This document shows, piece after piece, positions 26,840 through 35,986 of a stretch of DNA of 64,000 nucleotides. A program made the position numbers and the translations under genes. The stretch is taken from assembly GCA_022826965.1 (NCBI GenBank), contig JAJDTU010000009.1:62001-126000 (forward strand). Reading direction: 5' to 3'. Each line of letters opens with the position of its first letter. The stretch's first letter is position 1. The notes beneath the pieces are model-generated. The model saw only the letters and a program-made list of their open reading frames with translations, was not told the DNA's origin and made no database searches. The DNA is from Dehalococcoidia bacterium. Lineage in GTDB: Bacteria; Chloroflexota; Dehalococcoidia; Bin125.

Positions 26840-27102
26840 GCGAAGTCCTGACGATCATCGGAACCGTGATCCACATCTACTCGTTCATCCTGCTCGCCCG
26901 GGTCCTGATGAGCTGGGTGCCGATGTTCACCAATCGCCCGCTCGACCCCTACAACCCGATCGTCAAATTCCTGCTCGACATCACCGAACCCGTCCTCGCC
27001 CCGCTGCGCCGCTACCTAGTCATCGGAATGATGGATCTCTCCCCGCTCGTCGCGCTGATCGGTCTGCAGATCATCGGCAACGCCCTGCTCAGCGCTCGCT
27101 GA
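26836..27102 (+). CDS. yggT: YggT family membrane protein
   Basis: This 88-residue protein has two membrane helices, one near residues 3-25 (IHIYSFILLARVLMSW) and one at the end. The conserved PYNPIVKFLLDITEPVLAPLRR loop lies between. It probably takes part in osmotic tolerance or in placing division and secretion factors; the role is not settled. The start overlaps proC. Confidence 0.92.
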   Translation: MSEVLTIIGTVIHIYSFILLARVLMSWVPMFTNRPLDPYNPIVKFLLDITEPVLAPLRRYLVIGMMDLSPLVALIGLQIIGNALLSAR

Positions 27103-27133
27103 TCGACTTCAATCCCTTTCCTAGAACGTTTGC

Positions 27134-27162
27134 TTGACGTTGAACGCGTTCCTTGTTAGTGT
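27134..27162 (+). promoter_or_regulatory. recA promoter with possible SOS operator
   Basis: TTGACG (27134-27139) and TAGTGT (27157-27162) are 17 bases apart. The spacer holds the perfect palindrome GAACGCGTTC (27142-27151). Gram-positive LexA boxes are GAAC-N4-GTTC; here the gap is only 2, so the repressor match is inexact. A second GAAC lies at 27124-27127. Confidence 0.5.
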
Positions 27163-27173
27163 GCGCAGCACAC

Positions 27174-27208
27174 ACGTTCGCACTCCTCCTGCCTCACAAC
27201 GCGAACGT
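27174..27208 (+). other. Hairpin in recA leader
   Basis: ACGTTCGC (27174-27181) and GCGAACGT (27201-27208) form a perfect 8-bp stem around a 19-base loop, just downstream of the likely transcription start and 20 bases before the recA ATG. It could affect recA mRNA stability or translation, or be an operator half-pair. Confidence 0.4.
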
Positions 27209-27227
27209 CAGAAAGGCAGCGCATATT

Positions 27228-28457
27228 ATGACATCTAGCCCGACCAACACCACCGACGGCGCAGAACTGCTCGTACCCATCCCGCTCACCGACAACGCAC
27301 AAGAACCCTTGCCCATGACCACCAGCAACGAGACCACCAGCAACGAACCTCCGCCCGCGGTCACGGAACTGCTCGGCGACATGGAACGCCGCTTCGGCGA
27401 AGGCGCGCTCATGCGCCTCGGCGACGCCAGCGGGCGAATGTCGGTCGACGGCATCCCCACCGGAGCGCTCTCGCTCGACGTCGCCCTCGGTATCGGCGGC
27501 CTGCCCCGCGGCCGCATCGTCGAGATCTACGGCCCCGAGTCGGCCGGCAAGTCCACCGTGGCCCAGCACGTCATCGCCGAGGCGCAGCGCCTCGGCGGCC
27601 AGGCCGCCTACGTCGACGTCGAGCATGCCCTCGATCCCGAGTTCGCCTCACGCCTCGGCATCGACACGTCCCAGCTCCTCATCGCCCAGCCCGACACAGG
27701 AGAACAGGCCCTCGAGATCGCCGAAGCCCTCGTGCGCAGCAATGCCATCGATGTCGTCGTCGTCGACTCCGTCGCCGCCCTCGTCCCGCGAGCCGAGATC
27801 GAAGGTGAAATGGGAGACGTCCAGGTCGGCGCGCAAGCCCGACTCATGTCCCAGGCGCTCCGCAAGCTCACCGCCGTCGTCGCCCGCTCCAGGACCGTCC
27901 TCATCTTCATCAACCAGCTGCGCGAGAAGGTCGGCATCGTCTTCGGCAACCCCGAGACCACACCCGGCGGCCGCGCCCTCAAGTTCTATTCCTCCGTTCG
28001 CATCGAGCTGCGCCGCGCCGAGACGCTCAAGGACGGCCAGATGGTCATCGGTTCCCGTGTCAAGGCCAAGGTCGTCAAGAACAAGGTCGCTCCGCCCTTC
28101 CGCACCGCCGAGTTCGACCTCATGTTCACCGCCGCCGAATACGGCATCTCCAAGACCGGCTGCCTGATTGACCTCGGCGTCGAGCAATCGCCGGGGACGC
28201 CCACCGGGACGCCATCCGTGATCAGGAAACAGGGCACCTTCTATTCCTACGGCGAAACCCGCCTCGGACAGGGTCGAGAGCGAACCAAGGCCTTCCTGCG
28301 CGAGAACTCCGAGTTGGCCGAAGAGATTGAAGCCCGCATCCGCGAGGAACGCGGCCTGCCCCAGGCCCCTGAGCTGATGCCCGCCGAAGGCGCGCCCGAC
28401 GCAACGCCGATCGCCAAACCGCCGCCCAAGAAGAAGGGTCGCGCTCGCGCCGGCTGA
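27228..28457 (+). CDS. recA: Recombinase RecA
   Basis: This 409-residue recombinase drives strand exchange and the SOS response. Walker A is [31 protein letters not shown] is the Walker B and L1 region, and [30 protein letters not shown] holds the L2 loop. The N-terminus carries about 45 extra residues rich in Thr, Asn and Pro before the usual start ([21 protein letters not shown]). If real, this extension is unusual; a second ATG at 27315 would shorten it to about 15 residues. The ATG at 27228 is preferred because AAAGG precedes it. The C-terminal tail is basic ([12 protein letters not shown]), unlike the acidic tail of E. coli RecA. Confidence 0.96.
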   Translation: MTSSPTNTTDGAELLVPIPLTDNAQEPLPMTTSNETTSNEPPPAVTELLGDMERRFGEGALMRLGDASGRMSVDGIPTGALSLDVALGIGGLPRGRIVEIYGPESAGKSTVAQHVIAEAQRLGGQAAYVDVEHALDPEFASRLGIDTSQLLIAQPDTGEQALEIAEALVRSNAIDVVVVDSVAALVPRAEIEGEMGDVQVGAQARLMSQALRKLTAVVARSRTVLIFINQLREKVGIVFGNPETTPGGRALKFYSSVRIELRRAETLKDGQMVIGSRVKAKVVKNKVAPPFRTAEFDLMFTAAEYGISKTGCLIDLGVEQSPGTPTGTPSVIRKQGTFYSYGETRLGQGRERTKAFLRENSELAEEIEARIREERGLPQAPELMPAEGAPDATPIAKPPPKKKGRARAG

Positions 28458-28505
28458 GCCAACCGTGCGGCATGGGCGGCATGAGCGGCATGATTGGACC
28501 GGTCG

Positions 28506-28997
28506 ATGACCGAGGTGCTCTCCATCCGAGCCAGCGCCGCGCTCTCCACCGTCGATTTCGATGACGGCACGTCGCTGCGCTGCACCCGCGACTTCGCGGC
28601 TCGCTCGCGTTTCTCCCGGGGCCAGGACATCGATCCCGTCTTTGTCGATCGCCTGCGCCAGTCGGCCTCCTTCGACCTCGCCACGCATGAGGCGCGCCGC
28701 CTCATTCGCCGTCAGCGCTACAGCCGCAACGAGATCGCGGCCAAACTCAAAGCCTCTGGCCTCTCCAGCGATGTGATCGGCGAGACGCTAAGCTCGCTCG
28801 AACAATGCGGCGAGTTGGATGATCTCGCAGTTGCTCTGCATATTGCGCGACAAAAGCTGCGCCTGGCGCAAGGTCGCAACTCCGGCCTGACCTGGAGCGA
28901 ATTCGGACCCGCGCAAGCCCGACGCTTGACGATGCGAGGCTTCTACGCGGGCACCGCTAAGCAGGCCGTGCGCGTCGCCTGGGCCGAGTTGGCGTAA
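28506..28997 (+). CDS. recX: Regulatory protein RecX
   Basis: This 163-residue helical protein modulates RecA filaments. It has three-helix repeats typical of RecX: ATHEARRLIRRQRYSRNEIAAKLKASGL, IGETLSSLEQCGELDDLAVALHIARQKL and AQARRLTMRGFYAGTAKQAVR. Position 48 bases after recA supports the name. An earlier in-frame TTG is possible, but the ATG at 28506 is preferred. Confidence 0.85.
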   Translation: MTEVLSIRASAALSTVDFDDGTSLRCTRDFAARSRFSRGQDIDPVFVDRLRQSASFDLATHEARRLIRRQRYSRNEIAAKLKASGLSSDVIGETLSSLEQCGELDDLAVALHIARQKLRLAQGRNSGLTWSEFGPAQARRLTMRGFYAGTAKQAVRVAWAELA

Positions 28998-29048
28998 CGT
29001 CCAGTGGCGCGCCATTGACAACGCGCGTACCCTACACAGAGGAGAATC

Positions 29049-29078
29049 CCGGTTCGGTTCAACCCGGTCCCGAACCGG
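29049..29078 (+). other. 9-bp perfect hairpin in rny leader
   Basis: CCGGTTCGG and CCGAACCGG pair perfectly around a 12-base loop. No T-run follows, so it is not a clear terminator for recX. It sits about 77 bases ahead of the RNase Y start and could be a structured leader or a processing site. Confidence 0.45.
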
Positions 29079-29154
29079 ACAGCCAACAGAGCGATAACGA
29101 CCGTGACAAGCGGCAGAGCCAACGCGATGCCAGTCCCAATGAGTCGAGGACACT

Positions 29155-30645
29155 ATGTGGGGAGCCCTGATGCGGCTCCTGCGCGGCGGGCCCGATCCAC
29201 GCGACGAGGCCACGCTGGAAGCCGAACGTATCATCCAACAGGCCCGCGACGGGGCCGATCGGGAGGCGCGTGAGCGGCTACACGAAGCGCGGGAGCAGGC
29301 GCAAGCCGAACGAGACCAGATCCTGGCCGACGTGCGCGGAGCGCGCGACGACCTGCAGCGAGCGGTAGACAGACTCGACCGACGCGAAGCGTCGCTGGAC
29401 GAGCGGCTCAAGTCCCTCGATCAGCGTGATTCCAAGCTGAACCGAGAGCGTCAACAGCTCGACCGGCGCAGTTCCGAGCTCGACGAGCGCGCCGCCGAAC
29501 ATGACCGTCGCCTTGAGGAAATCTCCAGCCTGACCAGGGATGAGGCCCGCACGGTCATCTTCGAGCAGGTCGAACAGGAAGTCTCCGACGAAGCCGGCCG
29601 CCTCGTCCGCGAAGCCGAGCAGAAGGCGAAGGACGAAGGCGAGACCCGAGCCCGCAAGATCGTCGCGACCGCCATCCAGCGCGTCGCCTCCGAGGTCACC
29701 ACCGAGTCCACCGTCTCCGTCGTTCAGATTCCCTCAGACGAGATGAAAGGCCGCATCATCGGCCGCGAGGGCCGTAACATCCGCGCGCTCGAATCGGCCC
29801 TCGGCTGCGACCTGATCATCGACGACACCCCCGATGTCGTCACCGTCTCCGGCTTCGACCCCGTACGTCGCGAGGTTGGTCGCCTGTCGCTCAGCCGCCT
29901 CGTCGCGGACGGCCGCATCCATCCCACGCGGATTGAAGAGACCGTCGCCAAGGCCCAGCGAGATGTCGACCGCATCATTCGAGAGTCCGGCGACGAAGCC
30001 GCGATCGAAGCCCATTGCAGCGGACTGCCGCGCGAGATGCTCGACATCTTCGGCCGCCTCCGCTTCCGCACCAGCTACGGTCAGAACCAGCTCCGACACG
30101 CCGTCGAGACCGCTCACATCGGCGCGATGATCGCCCAGGAGATCCACGCCGACGTCGAGATCACCCGGCGCGGATCACTCCTGCACGACGTTGGCAAAGC
30201 GATCGATCACGAGGTCGAGGGCACCCACGCGATCATCGGCGGCGAACTGGCTCGCCGCTTCAAAATGTCCGAGGAGATCGCTCACTGCATCGAGGCCCAC
30301 CACGACGAGGTCGAACTGCGCACCGTCGAAGCGATCATCGTCCAGATGGCCGATGCCATCTCCGGCGGACGACCCGGCGCGCGCCGTGAGTCGGTTGAAC
30401 GCTACATCGAGCGCCTGCGCTCGCTGGAGGAAATCGCTACATCGTTCGAGGGCGTTGGCCAGGCCTATGCCATCCAGGCCGGCCGTGAGGTCCGCGTCGT
30501 TGTCGACCCGCGTGAAATCGACGACCTCGGCGCGATGCGGCTGGCGCGAGACATCTCCAAGCAGATCGAGGAATCGCTGCAGTACCCGGGGCAGATCCGT
30601 GTCACCGTATTGCGCGAGACCCGCGCCGCCGAGTACGCGCGCTAG
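29155..30645 (+). CDS. rny: Ribonuclease Y without membrane anchor
   Basis: This 496-residue endoribonuclease starts mRNA decay. A long coiled coil (about 15-180) is followed by a KH domain with GRIIGREGRNIR near 199-210. The HD domain has the metal pair H344-D345 (LLHDVGKAIDHE) and EAHHDEVE. The usual N-terminal membrane helix is missing. The first residues (MWGALMRLLRGG) could at most form a short amphipathic anchor. GAGG lies 5 bases before the ATG, so the start looks right. It is followed by a PHP phosphoesterase gene after 15 bases. Confidence 0.95.
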   Translation: MWGALMRLLRGGPDPRDEATLEAERIIQQARDGADREARERLHEAREQAQAERDQILADVRGARDDLQRAVDRLDRREASLDERLKSLDQRDSKLNRERQQLDRRSSELDERAAEHDRRLEEISSLTRDEARTVIFEQVEQEVSDEAGRLVREAEQKAKDEGETRARKIVATAIQRVASEVTTESTVSVVQIPSDEMKGRIIGREGRNIRALESALGCDLIIDDTPDVVTVSGFDPVRREVGRLSLSRLVADGRIHPTRIEETVAKAQRDVDRIIRESGDEAAIEAHCSGLPREMLDIFGRLRFRTSYGQNQLRHAVETAHIGAMIAQEIHADVEITRRGSLLHDVGKAIDHEVEGTHAIIGGELARRFKMSEEIAHCIEAHHDEVELRTVEAIIVQMADAISGGRPGARRESVERYIERLRSLEEIATSFEGVGQAYAIQAGREVRVVVDPREIDDLGAMRLARDISKQIEESLQYPGQIRVTVLRETRAAEYAR

Positions 30646-30660
30646 ATCCCGACGCGGCCG

Positions 30661-31497
30661 ATGGCCCGCCTCGACCTGCACACGCACAGCACGTGCTCCG
30701 ACGGCACGAAGCCGCCCGAGTGGGTGGTCCGGCAGGCCGCCGACAACGGCGTCGAGCTCATCGCCCTGACCGACCACGACACCCTGGCCGGGATCCAGGC
30801 GGCCTGGGACGCCGCCCGACATGCCGGGATCGACCTCATCGCCGGCGTCGAAATCAGCGTCAACGATCCCGATATCGGCGAACTTCATGTGCTCGGCTAC
30901 TTCGCGCCCGATGCTCCGCTCGAAGAGCTTGAGCGGCAACTGACGGTCTATCGGGAAGAGCGCAAGTCCAGGGCGCGCCGCACGGTTGATCGATTACAGG
31001 CGCTTGGCATGCCCATCGAATACGAGTCTGTCGTTCGCATCGCTGGCCGCGCCTCGATCGGACGCCCGCACATCGCCCGGGCCTTGGTCGAAGACGGCTA
31101 CGTTGAATCTGTGCAGGAGGCCTTCGACCGCTATCTCCGCAACGGAGGCCCTGCCCACGTGCCACGGACCCTGCTGAGCCTCTCCGATTCTCTCGACATG
31201 ATTCACCGCAGCGGCGGCTTCTCATCGCTCGCGCACCCGACCCGCTACGACGACCCTATTGGCGCGAGTCAGGCATTCGCCGCAGCCGGAGGACAAGGCC
31301 TGGAGATCTACTACCGCAACGACTCGCCCGACGAAATCGCTAACGGCGAACAACTGGCCCAACGCCTCGGCCTCTTGCCGACCGTCGGCTCGGACTTCCA
31401 CGGCCTGCATCCGTCCGAACTTGGCCCGGGTACGGTTCCCATGCCGGAGCATCAGGCCGCGCGAATCGTGCAGACCTTGAAAGACCTCTCCCCATGA
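30661..31497 (+). CDS. PHP-domain phosphoesterase (RNase AM/YciV-like)
   Basis: This 278-residue protein has the PHP metal motifs [39 protein letters not shown] and GSDFHG. The closest known group hydrolyses 3',5'-nucleoside bisphosphates and trims short 5' RNA ends. Position after RNase Y suggests a shared role in RNA decay, but this is inference. It overlaps fabZ as ATGA. Confidence 0.85.
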   Translation: MARLDLHTHSTCSDGTKPPEWVVRQAADNGVELIALTDHDTLAGIQAAWDAARHAGIDLIAGVEISVNDPDIGELHVLGYFAPDAPLEELERQLTVYREERKSRARRTVDRLQALGMPIEYESVVRIAGRASIGRPHIARALVEDGYVESVQEAFDRYLRNGGPAHVPRTLLSLSDSLDMIHRSGGFSSLAHPTRYDDPIGASQAFAAAGGQGLEIYYRNDSPDEIANGEQLAQRLGLLPTVGSDFHGLHPSELGPGTVPMPEHQAARIVQTLKDLSP

Positions 31498-31952
31498 CCG
31501 ACCTCCAACTGCCGCTGGACGTGCGAGCGATCCAACGCATCATCCCCCACCGATTCCCGATCTTGCTGGTCGATCGCATCGTCGAACTCGAGCCTGGCCG
31601 GCGCGCCGTAGGACTCAAGAATGTCTCTGCCAACGAGTGGTTCTTCGAGGGACACTTCCCCGGCAATCCGATAATGCCCGGCGTGTTGATCGTCGAAGCC
31701 CTCGCCCAAACCGGCGCGGTCGCGGCGCTATCGGCCGATGAGTTCGCAGGCAAACTTGGACTGTTCGCCGGCATCGACGGCGTCCGCTTTCGTCGTCAGG
31801 TAGTCCCCGGCGATCAACTCAGGCTCGAAGTCGAAATGGAGCGATTGCGCCGCGGGATCGGCCGGGCGGCAGCCACAGCCACTGTCGACGGTGAGACCGC
31901 AGCCGAAGGTCGACTGACGTTTGCCCTGGTTGATCCGCCCGACGGGGGCTAG
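31494..31952 (+). CDS. fabZ: 3-hydroxyacyl-ACP dehydratase FabZ
   Basis: This 152-residue hot-dog enzyme dehydrates hydroxyacyl-ACP in fatty acid synthesis. The N-terminal [14 protein letters not shown], the catalytic His in [14 protein letters not shown] and the catalytic Glu in IVEALAQTG are all present. The stop overlaps the end of the convergent gene by 4 bases. Confidence 0.95.
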   Translation: MTDLQLPLDVRAIQRIIPHRFPILLVDRIVELEPGRRAVGLKNVSANEWFFEGHFPGNPIMPGVLIVEALAQTGAVAALSADEFAGKLGLFAGIDGVRFRRQVVPGDQLRLEVEMERLRRGIGRAAATATVDGETAAEGRLTFALVDPPDGG

Positions 31953-32326
31953 AACGTGACGGCCGCCCACAGCCCGAGCACCAACGCGACGCTCGCCACC
32001 GTCGTGATCGCAACCCAGCGCAGGTCCCCGGGCACGTAGTGGAAGTCGTGCATCGCCGCCGCCGCGCGCGCGCGCCGGTCCCGGCGCTCCACCGCTCCCG
32101 ACGCCCCGCCCCGCGGTCCCCCGGCCGCTTGCCCGGCCCGTGGACCGAGCCCCGTCGGCTGCTGGATGTTGCCGCTGATCGAAGCTCCAGCGGGAGCGTT
32201 CGCAGCGCCCGCCTGCGCCGTCGGCAGCCGATCCTCACGACCCCGTTGCCCGCGCCGTCCCTGCGGCCGCGCCGCTCGCTGCGCCCGATTCGAACCGCCG
32301 CGTCCTCGTCGTGAACCGCGTGCCAT
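31949..32326 (-). CDS. Small basic tail-anchored membrane protein
   Basis: This 125-residue protein of unknown function has an Arg/Gly-rich, disordered first 90 residues. A short conserved-looking [16 protein letters not shown] segment is followed by one membrane helix that ends at the C-terminus ([18 protein letters not shown]). The ATG at 32326 has GGAGG 6 bases upstream, which supports translation. It converges with fabZ and its stop overlaps it. Confidence 0.65.
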   Translation of the reverse strand: MARGSRRGRGGSNRAQRAARPQGRRGQRGREDRLPTAQAGAANAPAGASISGNIQQPTGLGPRAGQAAGGPRGGASGAVERRDRRARAAAAMHDFHYVPGDLRWVAITTVASVALVLGLWAAVTF

Positions 32327-32401
32327 CTGCAACCTCCAACGCTCCGCTTACACCCTACGCGCTGTTGCCGATCATCACCAGTCGGCGTAAGCTACCCAAA
32401 C

Positions 32402-32478
32402 GGCCCCGTGGTGTAGCGGCCAAACACGCCACCCTGTCAAGGTGGAGATCGGCGGTTCGAATCCGCTCGGGGTCGCCA
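32402..32478 (+). tRNA. tRNA-Asp (GTC), CCA encoded
   Basis: A full cloverleaf is readable. The acceptor stem GGCCCCG pairs with CGGGGTC (one G-T). The anticodon stem CCACC/GGTGG encloses loop CTGTCAA with anticodon GTC. The T arm holds GGTTCGAATCC, the discriminator base is G, and CCA is encoded at 32476-32478. Confidence 0.95.
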
Positions 32479-32504
32479 CCCAACCCTCTGCCTCAAGACT
32501 CGAT

Positions 32505-35500
32505 CTACCACGTATCGATATACGGACGCTTCTTCCCCCGACGCTCCGGCGTCGGCGGCAGACGCTTGAGCCCGTTCACGATCCACGTCCTCGTCTCCGC
32601 CGGATCGATCACGTCGTCCAGCCCCCCGCCCGCCGCCGCGTTGACCGCCTTGGCATTCTCGTACGCTCGGTTCACCATGTGCTCGTAGGTCTCAATCCGC
32701 TCCTCGGGATCCTCAATCGCGATCAGCTCCTTGCGGTAGCCCAACTTGACCGAGCCCTCGAGGTTCATCCCTGCGAATTCCGCGGTCGGCCAGGCCACGG
32801 TGAAGAATCCGACCAGTGCGCTCGCGCCGCACATCGCCTGCACCCCGAGTCCGTAGGCCTTGCGCACGACCACCCCGAATAGCGGCACGCTGAGGTTGGC
32901 CCCGGTGTTGAACATCCTCGCGCAGTGCCGCACCAGCGCTGTCGCCTCAACGTCCGGCCCGACCATCATGCCCGGGCAGTCCATCAGGCTGAGCACCGGG
33001 ATATCGAACGCGTCGCAGAGCTGCAGGAATCGCGCGCCCTTGTCCGAGCCGTCCGAGTCGATCGCCCCTGCCAGGTGATGCGGGTTATTGGCGATCACCC
33101 CAATCGGATAACCCTCAACGCGGATGAACGCCGTGATGATCCCGATTCCGAACTTCTCCCGGATCTCAAGCACCGAGCCCTCATCGGCAATCGTGTGGAT
33201 GATCTCCTTCATGTCGTACAGGCGCAGCCGGTTCTCCGGCACGATGTGCCGCAGCCGCCGCTGGTCCGGAGCCGTCCACTCCTTGATCGGACCCTGGAAG
33301 TAGCTGAGGTACTGCTTCGCGACCTCCGTTGCTTCTTCCTCGTCCTTGCACAGGATGTCGACCACGCCGTTCGGCACCTGGAACGACATCGGTCCGACCT
33401 CTTCCGGCGTATAGATCCCCAGTCCGCCGCCTTCGATCATCGCCGGGCCACCCATCGCCACGGTCGAGCCCTCGGTCGCGATGATCACATCGCAGCAGGC
33501 CAGCAGCGCCGTATTGCCGGCAAAGCAGCGACCGTTGGTCACCCCGACCAGCGGCACTAGGCCCGAGAGCTTCGAGAACTGAGTGAACGTGTACGTATCA
33601 AACGCAACGCCCGGACCGGTGCGGTCGTCGCCCGGTCGTCCGCCGCCGCCCTCGGTGTAGAAGACAATCGGGAAGTTGAACCGCCGCGCCATCTCAAACA
33701 TGCGGTCCTGCTTGTAGTGGTTGCGACCGCCCTGCGTCCCGGCCAGCACCGTGTAGTCGTAGTGCACAACGATCGCCCGCGCATCGCGCTCGTCCTCGAA
33801 CAGATCGCCGTTGATCGTCGCCGTGCCCGCCAGCAGACCGTCGGCCGGAGTGTTCTCGCGCAGTTGTTCGTCGGTGTTGCGTTGGTGCTGACGCGCCACG
33901 ATCAGCGGCCAGTACTCCTGGAACGAACCGGGATCGACAAGCTGCTCAATGTTCTCCCGCGGCATCCGGTACCCGCGACCGCGCCGCTTGCCCACCGCGA
34001 CCGGACGGTTCTCGTCCAGCGTGTAGGCGTGCCGATCGTAGTTCTCCTGCAGGTCGGGACGAATGAAGTCCGGGTCGATCAACTCGCCGCCGCCCAGCGC
34101 CTCGACCGAGACCTCGGCCTCGAGAATGAACACCAGCGGGAAGCCCTCGCGGATCACGTCGCCGACCGAACAGGCGATCCCCTTCACGATCCCGTCGCGA
34201 TCCGCCTGGATCACATGCTCCATCTTCATCGCTTCCATCGCGACCAGGTCCTGCCCCTTCCGCACTTCCTGCCCTTCCTCCACCATGATCGACACAATCG
34301 TGCCCTGGATCGGCGCAGGCAGGCCGATCGAGCCTTCCGGACCGGTCAGATCCGGCGCCTCTTCCTCCACCACCTGGATTGACTGCTCCTGCTTCACCCG
34401 TTGGTCATGCTCGAACAGCGCCAGCGGATCGCGCGAGTCGACCCGTGCGCCCGCGAATCCCGTATCCGCGGCGGGCGCTTCCGTCGACAGGTATCGGATC
34501 CGCTGAGCGCCGTTGCTCGCCGCAAGCTCGGCCATCTGCTCGTCCACCCAGCGCGTGTGAACCCGACCCTCCACCAGGTCCGCATGCTCCAGCACGTTGG
34601 TCAGGAAGGGAATGTTCGAAGCCACGCCCTCGATCCGGAACTCGGACAGCGCCCGCAGCGAGCGCGTCAGCGCATCCTCGAAGCTCGGCGTCGGCGAATG
34701 CGCGATCACCTTGGCCAGCAGCGAATCAAACGCCGTCGATGTCTGGTAGCCGACATAGCCAAACCCGTCCGTGCGAACCCCCGGCCCCGACGGCGCCTCA
34801 TACGCCTTGAGCGTCCCCGACGCCGGACGCACCGACCCATCGGCGGTCAGCGTCTCCATGTTCACGCGAGTCTGGATCGCGAACCCGCGCGGTCGCAGCC
34901 AGGACGCGTCGTCAAGTCCAAGCTCCGCAATCGTCGATCCCCGCGCCGCCCGAAGTTGCGACTGAACCAGGTCGACGCCGGTCACCTGCTCGGTCACCGT
35001 GTGCTCAACCTGCAAACGCGCGTTGGCCTCGAGGAAGTAGAACCGGTCCTCGGAACCCTCGGAAGCGTCGAGCAGAAACTCGAACGTGCCCAGCGACGAG
35101 TACCCCACATCGCGAGCAATCCGCACCGCTGCCTCAACGATCTCCTCGCGCGTCGACGCCGCCAGGTGAGGCGCCGGTGCAATCTCGACGATCTTCTGGA
35201 ATCGCCGCTGCACCGAGCATTCCCGCTCCCAGAGATGCCCAACCCCACCGTGCAAATCGCCGATCACCTGCACCTCGATATGCCGCGCGCGAGGAATCAG
35301 TTGCTCCACGTACAGCGCGCCCGACCCAAAGGACATCTGCGCTTCCGACACGCAACGCTCCCACGCCGCCTCCAGAGCATCGATCTGCGTCACTGCCCGC
35401 GAACCCCGTCCGCCCCCGCCCGCAACCGCCTTGAGCATGATCGCCGCATCCTCGCCCAGCGACTCGAAGAACTCCAACGCCTCCGTCAACGTGACCGCCT

Positions 35501-35927
35501 CGTCCGAACCCTCGATCACCGCCACCCCCGCCTCCCGAGCCGCCTGCCGAGCCCGCACCTTGTCGCCGAACAGATCCAGCAGATGCGGCGTCGGCCCGAC
35601 GAACGTGATCCCGGCATCGCGGCAAGCGCGAGCGAAGTCCGCAGACTCCGCCAGGAAGCCGTAGCCCGGATGCACCGCGTCGCAACCTGTCGACTGAGCC
35701 GCCCCGATCAGGCCGTCGATGTTCAGGTATGCCGGCACGCCCAAGCCGTCGAGTGCCACCGCCTCGTCGGCCGAGTGAACGTGCAGCGACTTCGCGTCGT
35801 CCGTCGAGTAGACGGCGACCGTCTCAATCCCAAGGTCCGAGGCCGCTCGAGCAACCCGGATCGCAATCTCCCCGCGGTTGGCGATCAGCAACTTGGAAAC
35901 CGGAGACACGGAACCACTCACAGCCAT
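32505..35927 (-). CDS. Single-chain biotin-dependent acyl-CoA carboxylase
   Basis: This 1140-residue protein carries all carboxylase parts on one chain. Biotin carboxylase lies at about 10-460 (LLIANRGEIAIRV, GGGGRGSR, LEANARLQVEHTVTE). The biotin domain has Lys568 in MEAMKME, and carboxyltransferase occupies about 640-1115 (GGGGRPGDD, TNGRCFAGNTALLA, LMDCPGMMVGPDVEA). This layout matches the long-chain acyl-CoA carboxylase (LCC) type rather than the multi-subunit ACC/PCC. The exact substrate cannot be told from sequence. It is followed on the same strand by a CoA-transferase gene 59 bases upstream, and both could serve fatty-acid or organic-acid catabolism. Confidence 0.88.
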   Translation of the reverse strand: MAVSGSVSPVSKLLIANRGEIAIRVARAASDLGIETVAVYSTDDAKSLHVHSADEAVALDGLGVPAYLNIDGLIGAAQSTGCDAVHPGYGFLAESADFARACRDAGITFVGPTPHLLDLFGDKVRARQAAREAGVAVIEGSDEAVTLTEALEFFESLGEDAAIMLKAVAGGGGRGSRAVTQIDALEAAWERCVSEAQMSFGSGALYVEQLIPRARHIEVQVIGDLHGGVGHLWERECSVQRRFQKIVEIAPAPHLAASTREEIVEAAVRIARDVGYSSLGTFEFLLDASEGSEDRFYFLEANARLQVEHTVTEQVTGVDLVQSQLRAARGSTIAELGLDDASWLRPRGFAIQTRVNMETLTADGSVRPASGTLKAYEAPSGPGVRTDGFGYVGYQTSTAFDSLLAKVIAHSPTPSFEDALTRSLRALSEFRIEGVASNIPFLTNVLEHADLVEGRVHTRWVDEQMAELAASNGAQRIRYLSTEAPAADTGFAGARVDSRDPLALFEHDQRVKQEQSIQVVEEEAPDLTGPEGSIGLPAPIQGTIVSIMVEEGQEVRKGQDLVAMEAMKMEHVIQADRDGIVKGIACSVGDVIREGFPLVFILEAEVSVEALGGGELIDPDFIRPDLQENYDRHAYTLDENRPVAVGKRRGRGYRMPRENIEQLVDPGSFQEYWPLIVARQHQRNTDEQLRENTPADGLLAGTATINGDLFEDERDARAIVVHYDYTVLAGTQGGRNHYKQDRMFEMARRFNFPIVFYTEGGGGRPGDDRTGPGVAFDTYTFTQFSKLSGLVPLVGVTNGRCFAGNTALLACCDVIIATEGSTVAMGGPAMIEGGGLGIYTPEEVGPMSFQVPNGVVDILCKDEEEATEVAKQYLSYFQGPIKEWTAPDQRRLRHIVPENRLRLYDMKEIIHTIADEGSVLEIREKFGIGIITAFIRVEGYPIGVIANNPHHLAGAIDSDGSDKGARFLQLCDAFDIPVLSLMDCPGMMVGPDVEATALVRHCARMFNTGANLSVPLFGVVVRKAYGLGVQAMCGASALVGFFTVAWPTAEFAGMNLEGSVKLGYRKELIAIEDPEERIETYEHMVNRAYENAKAVNAAAGGGLDDVIDPAETRTWIVNGLKRLPPTPERRGKKRPYIDTW

Positions 35928-35986
35928 ACGTCACTCCAATTTCAGTCGGAACAAAATGAAGGGTCTCATCAACTGTCGCAACGATA

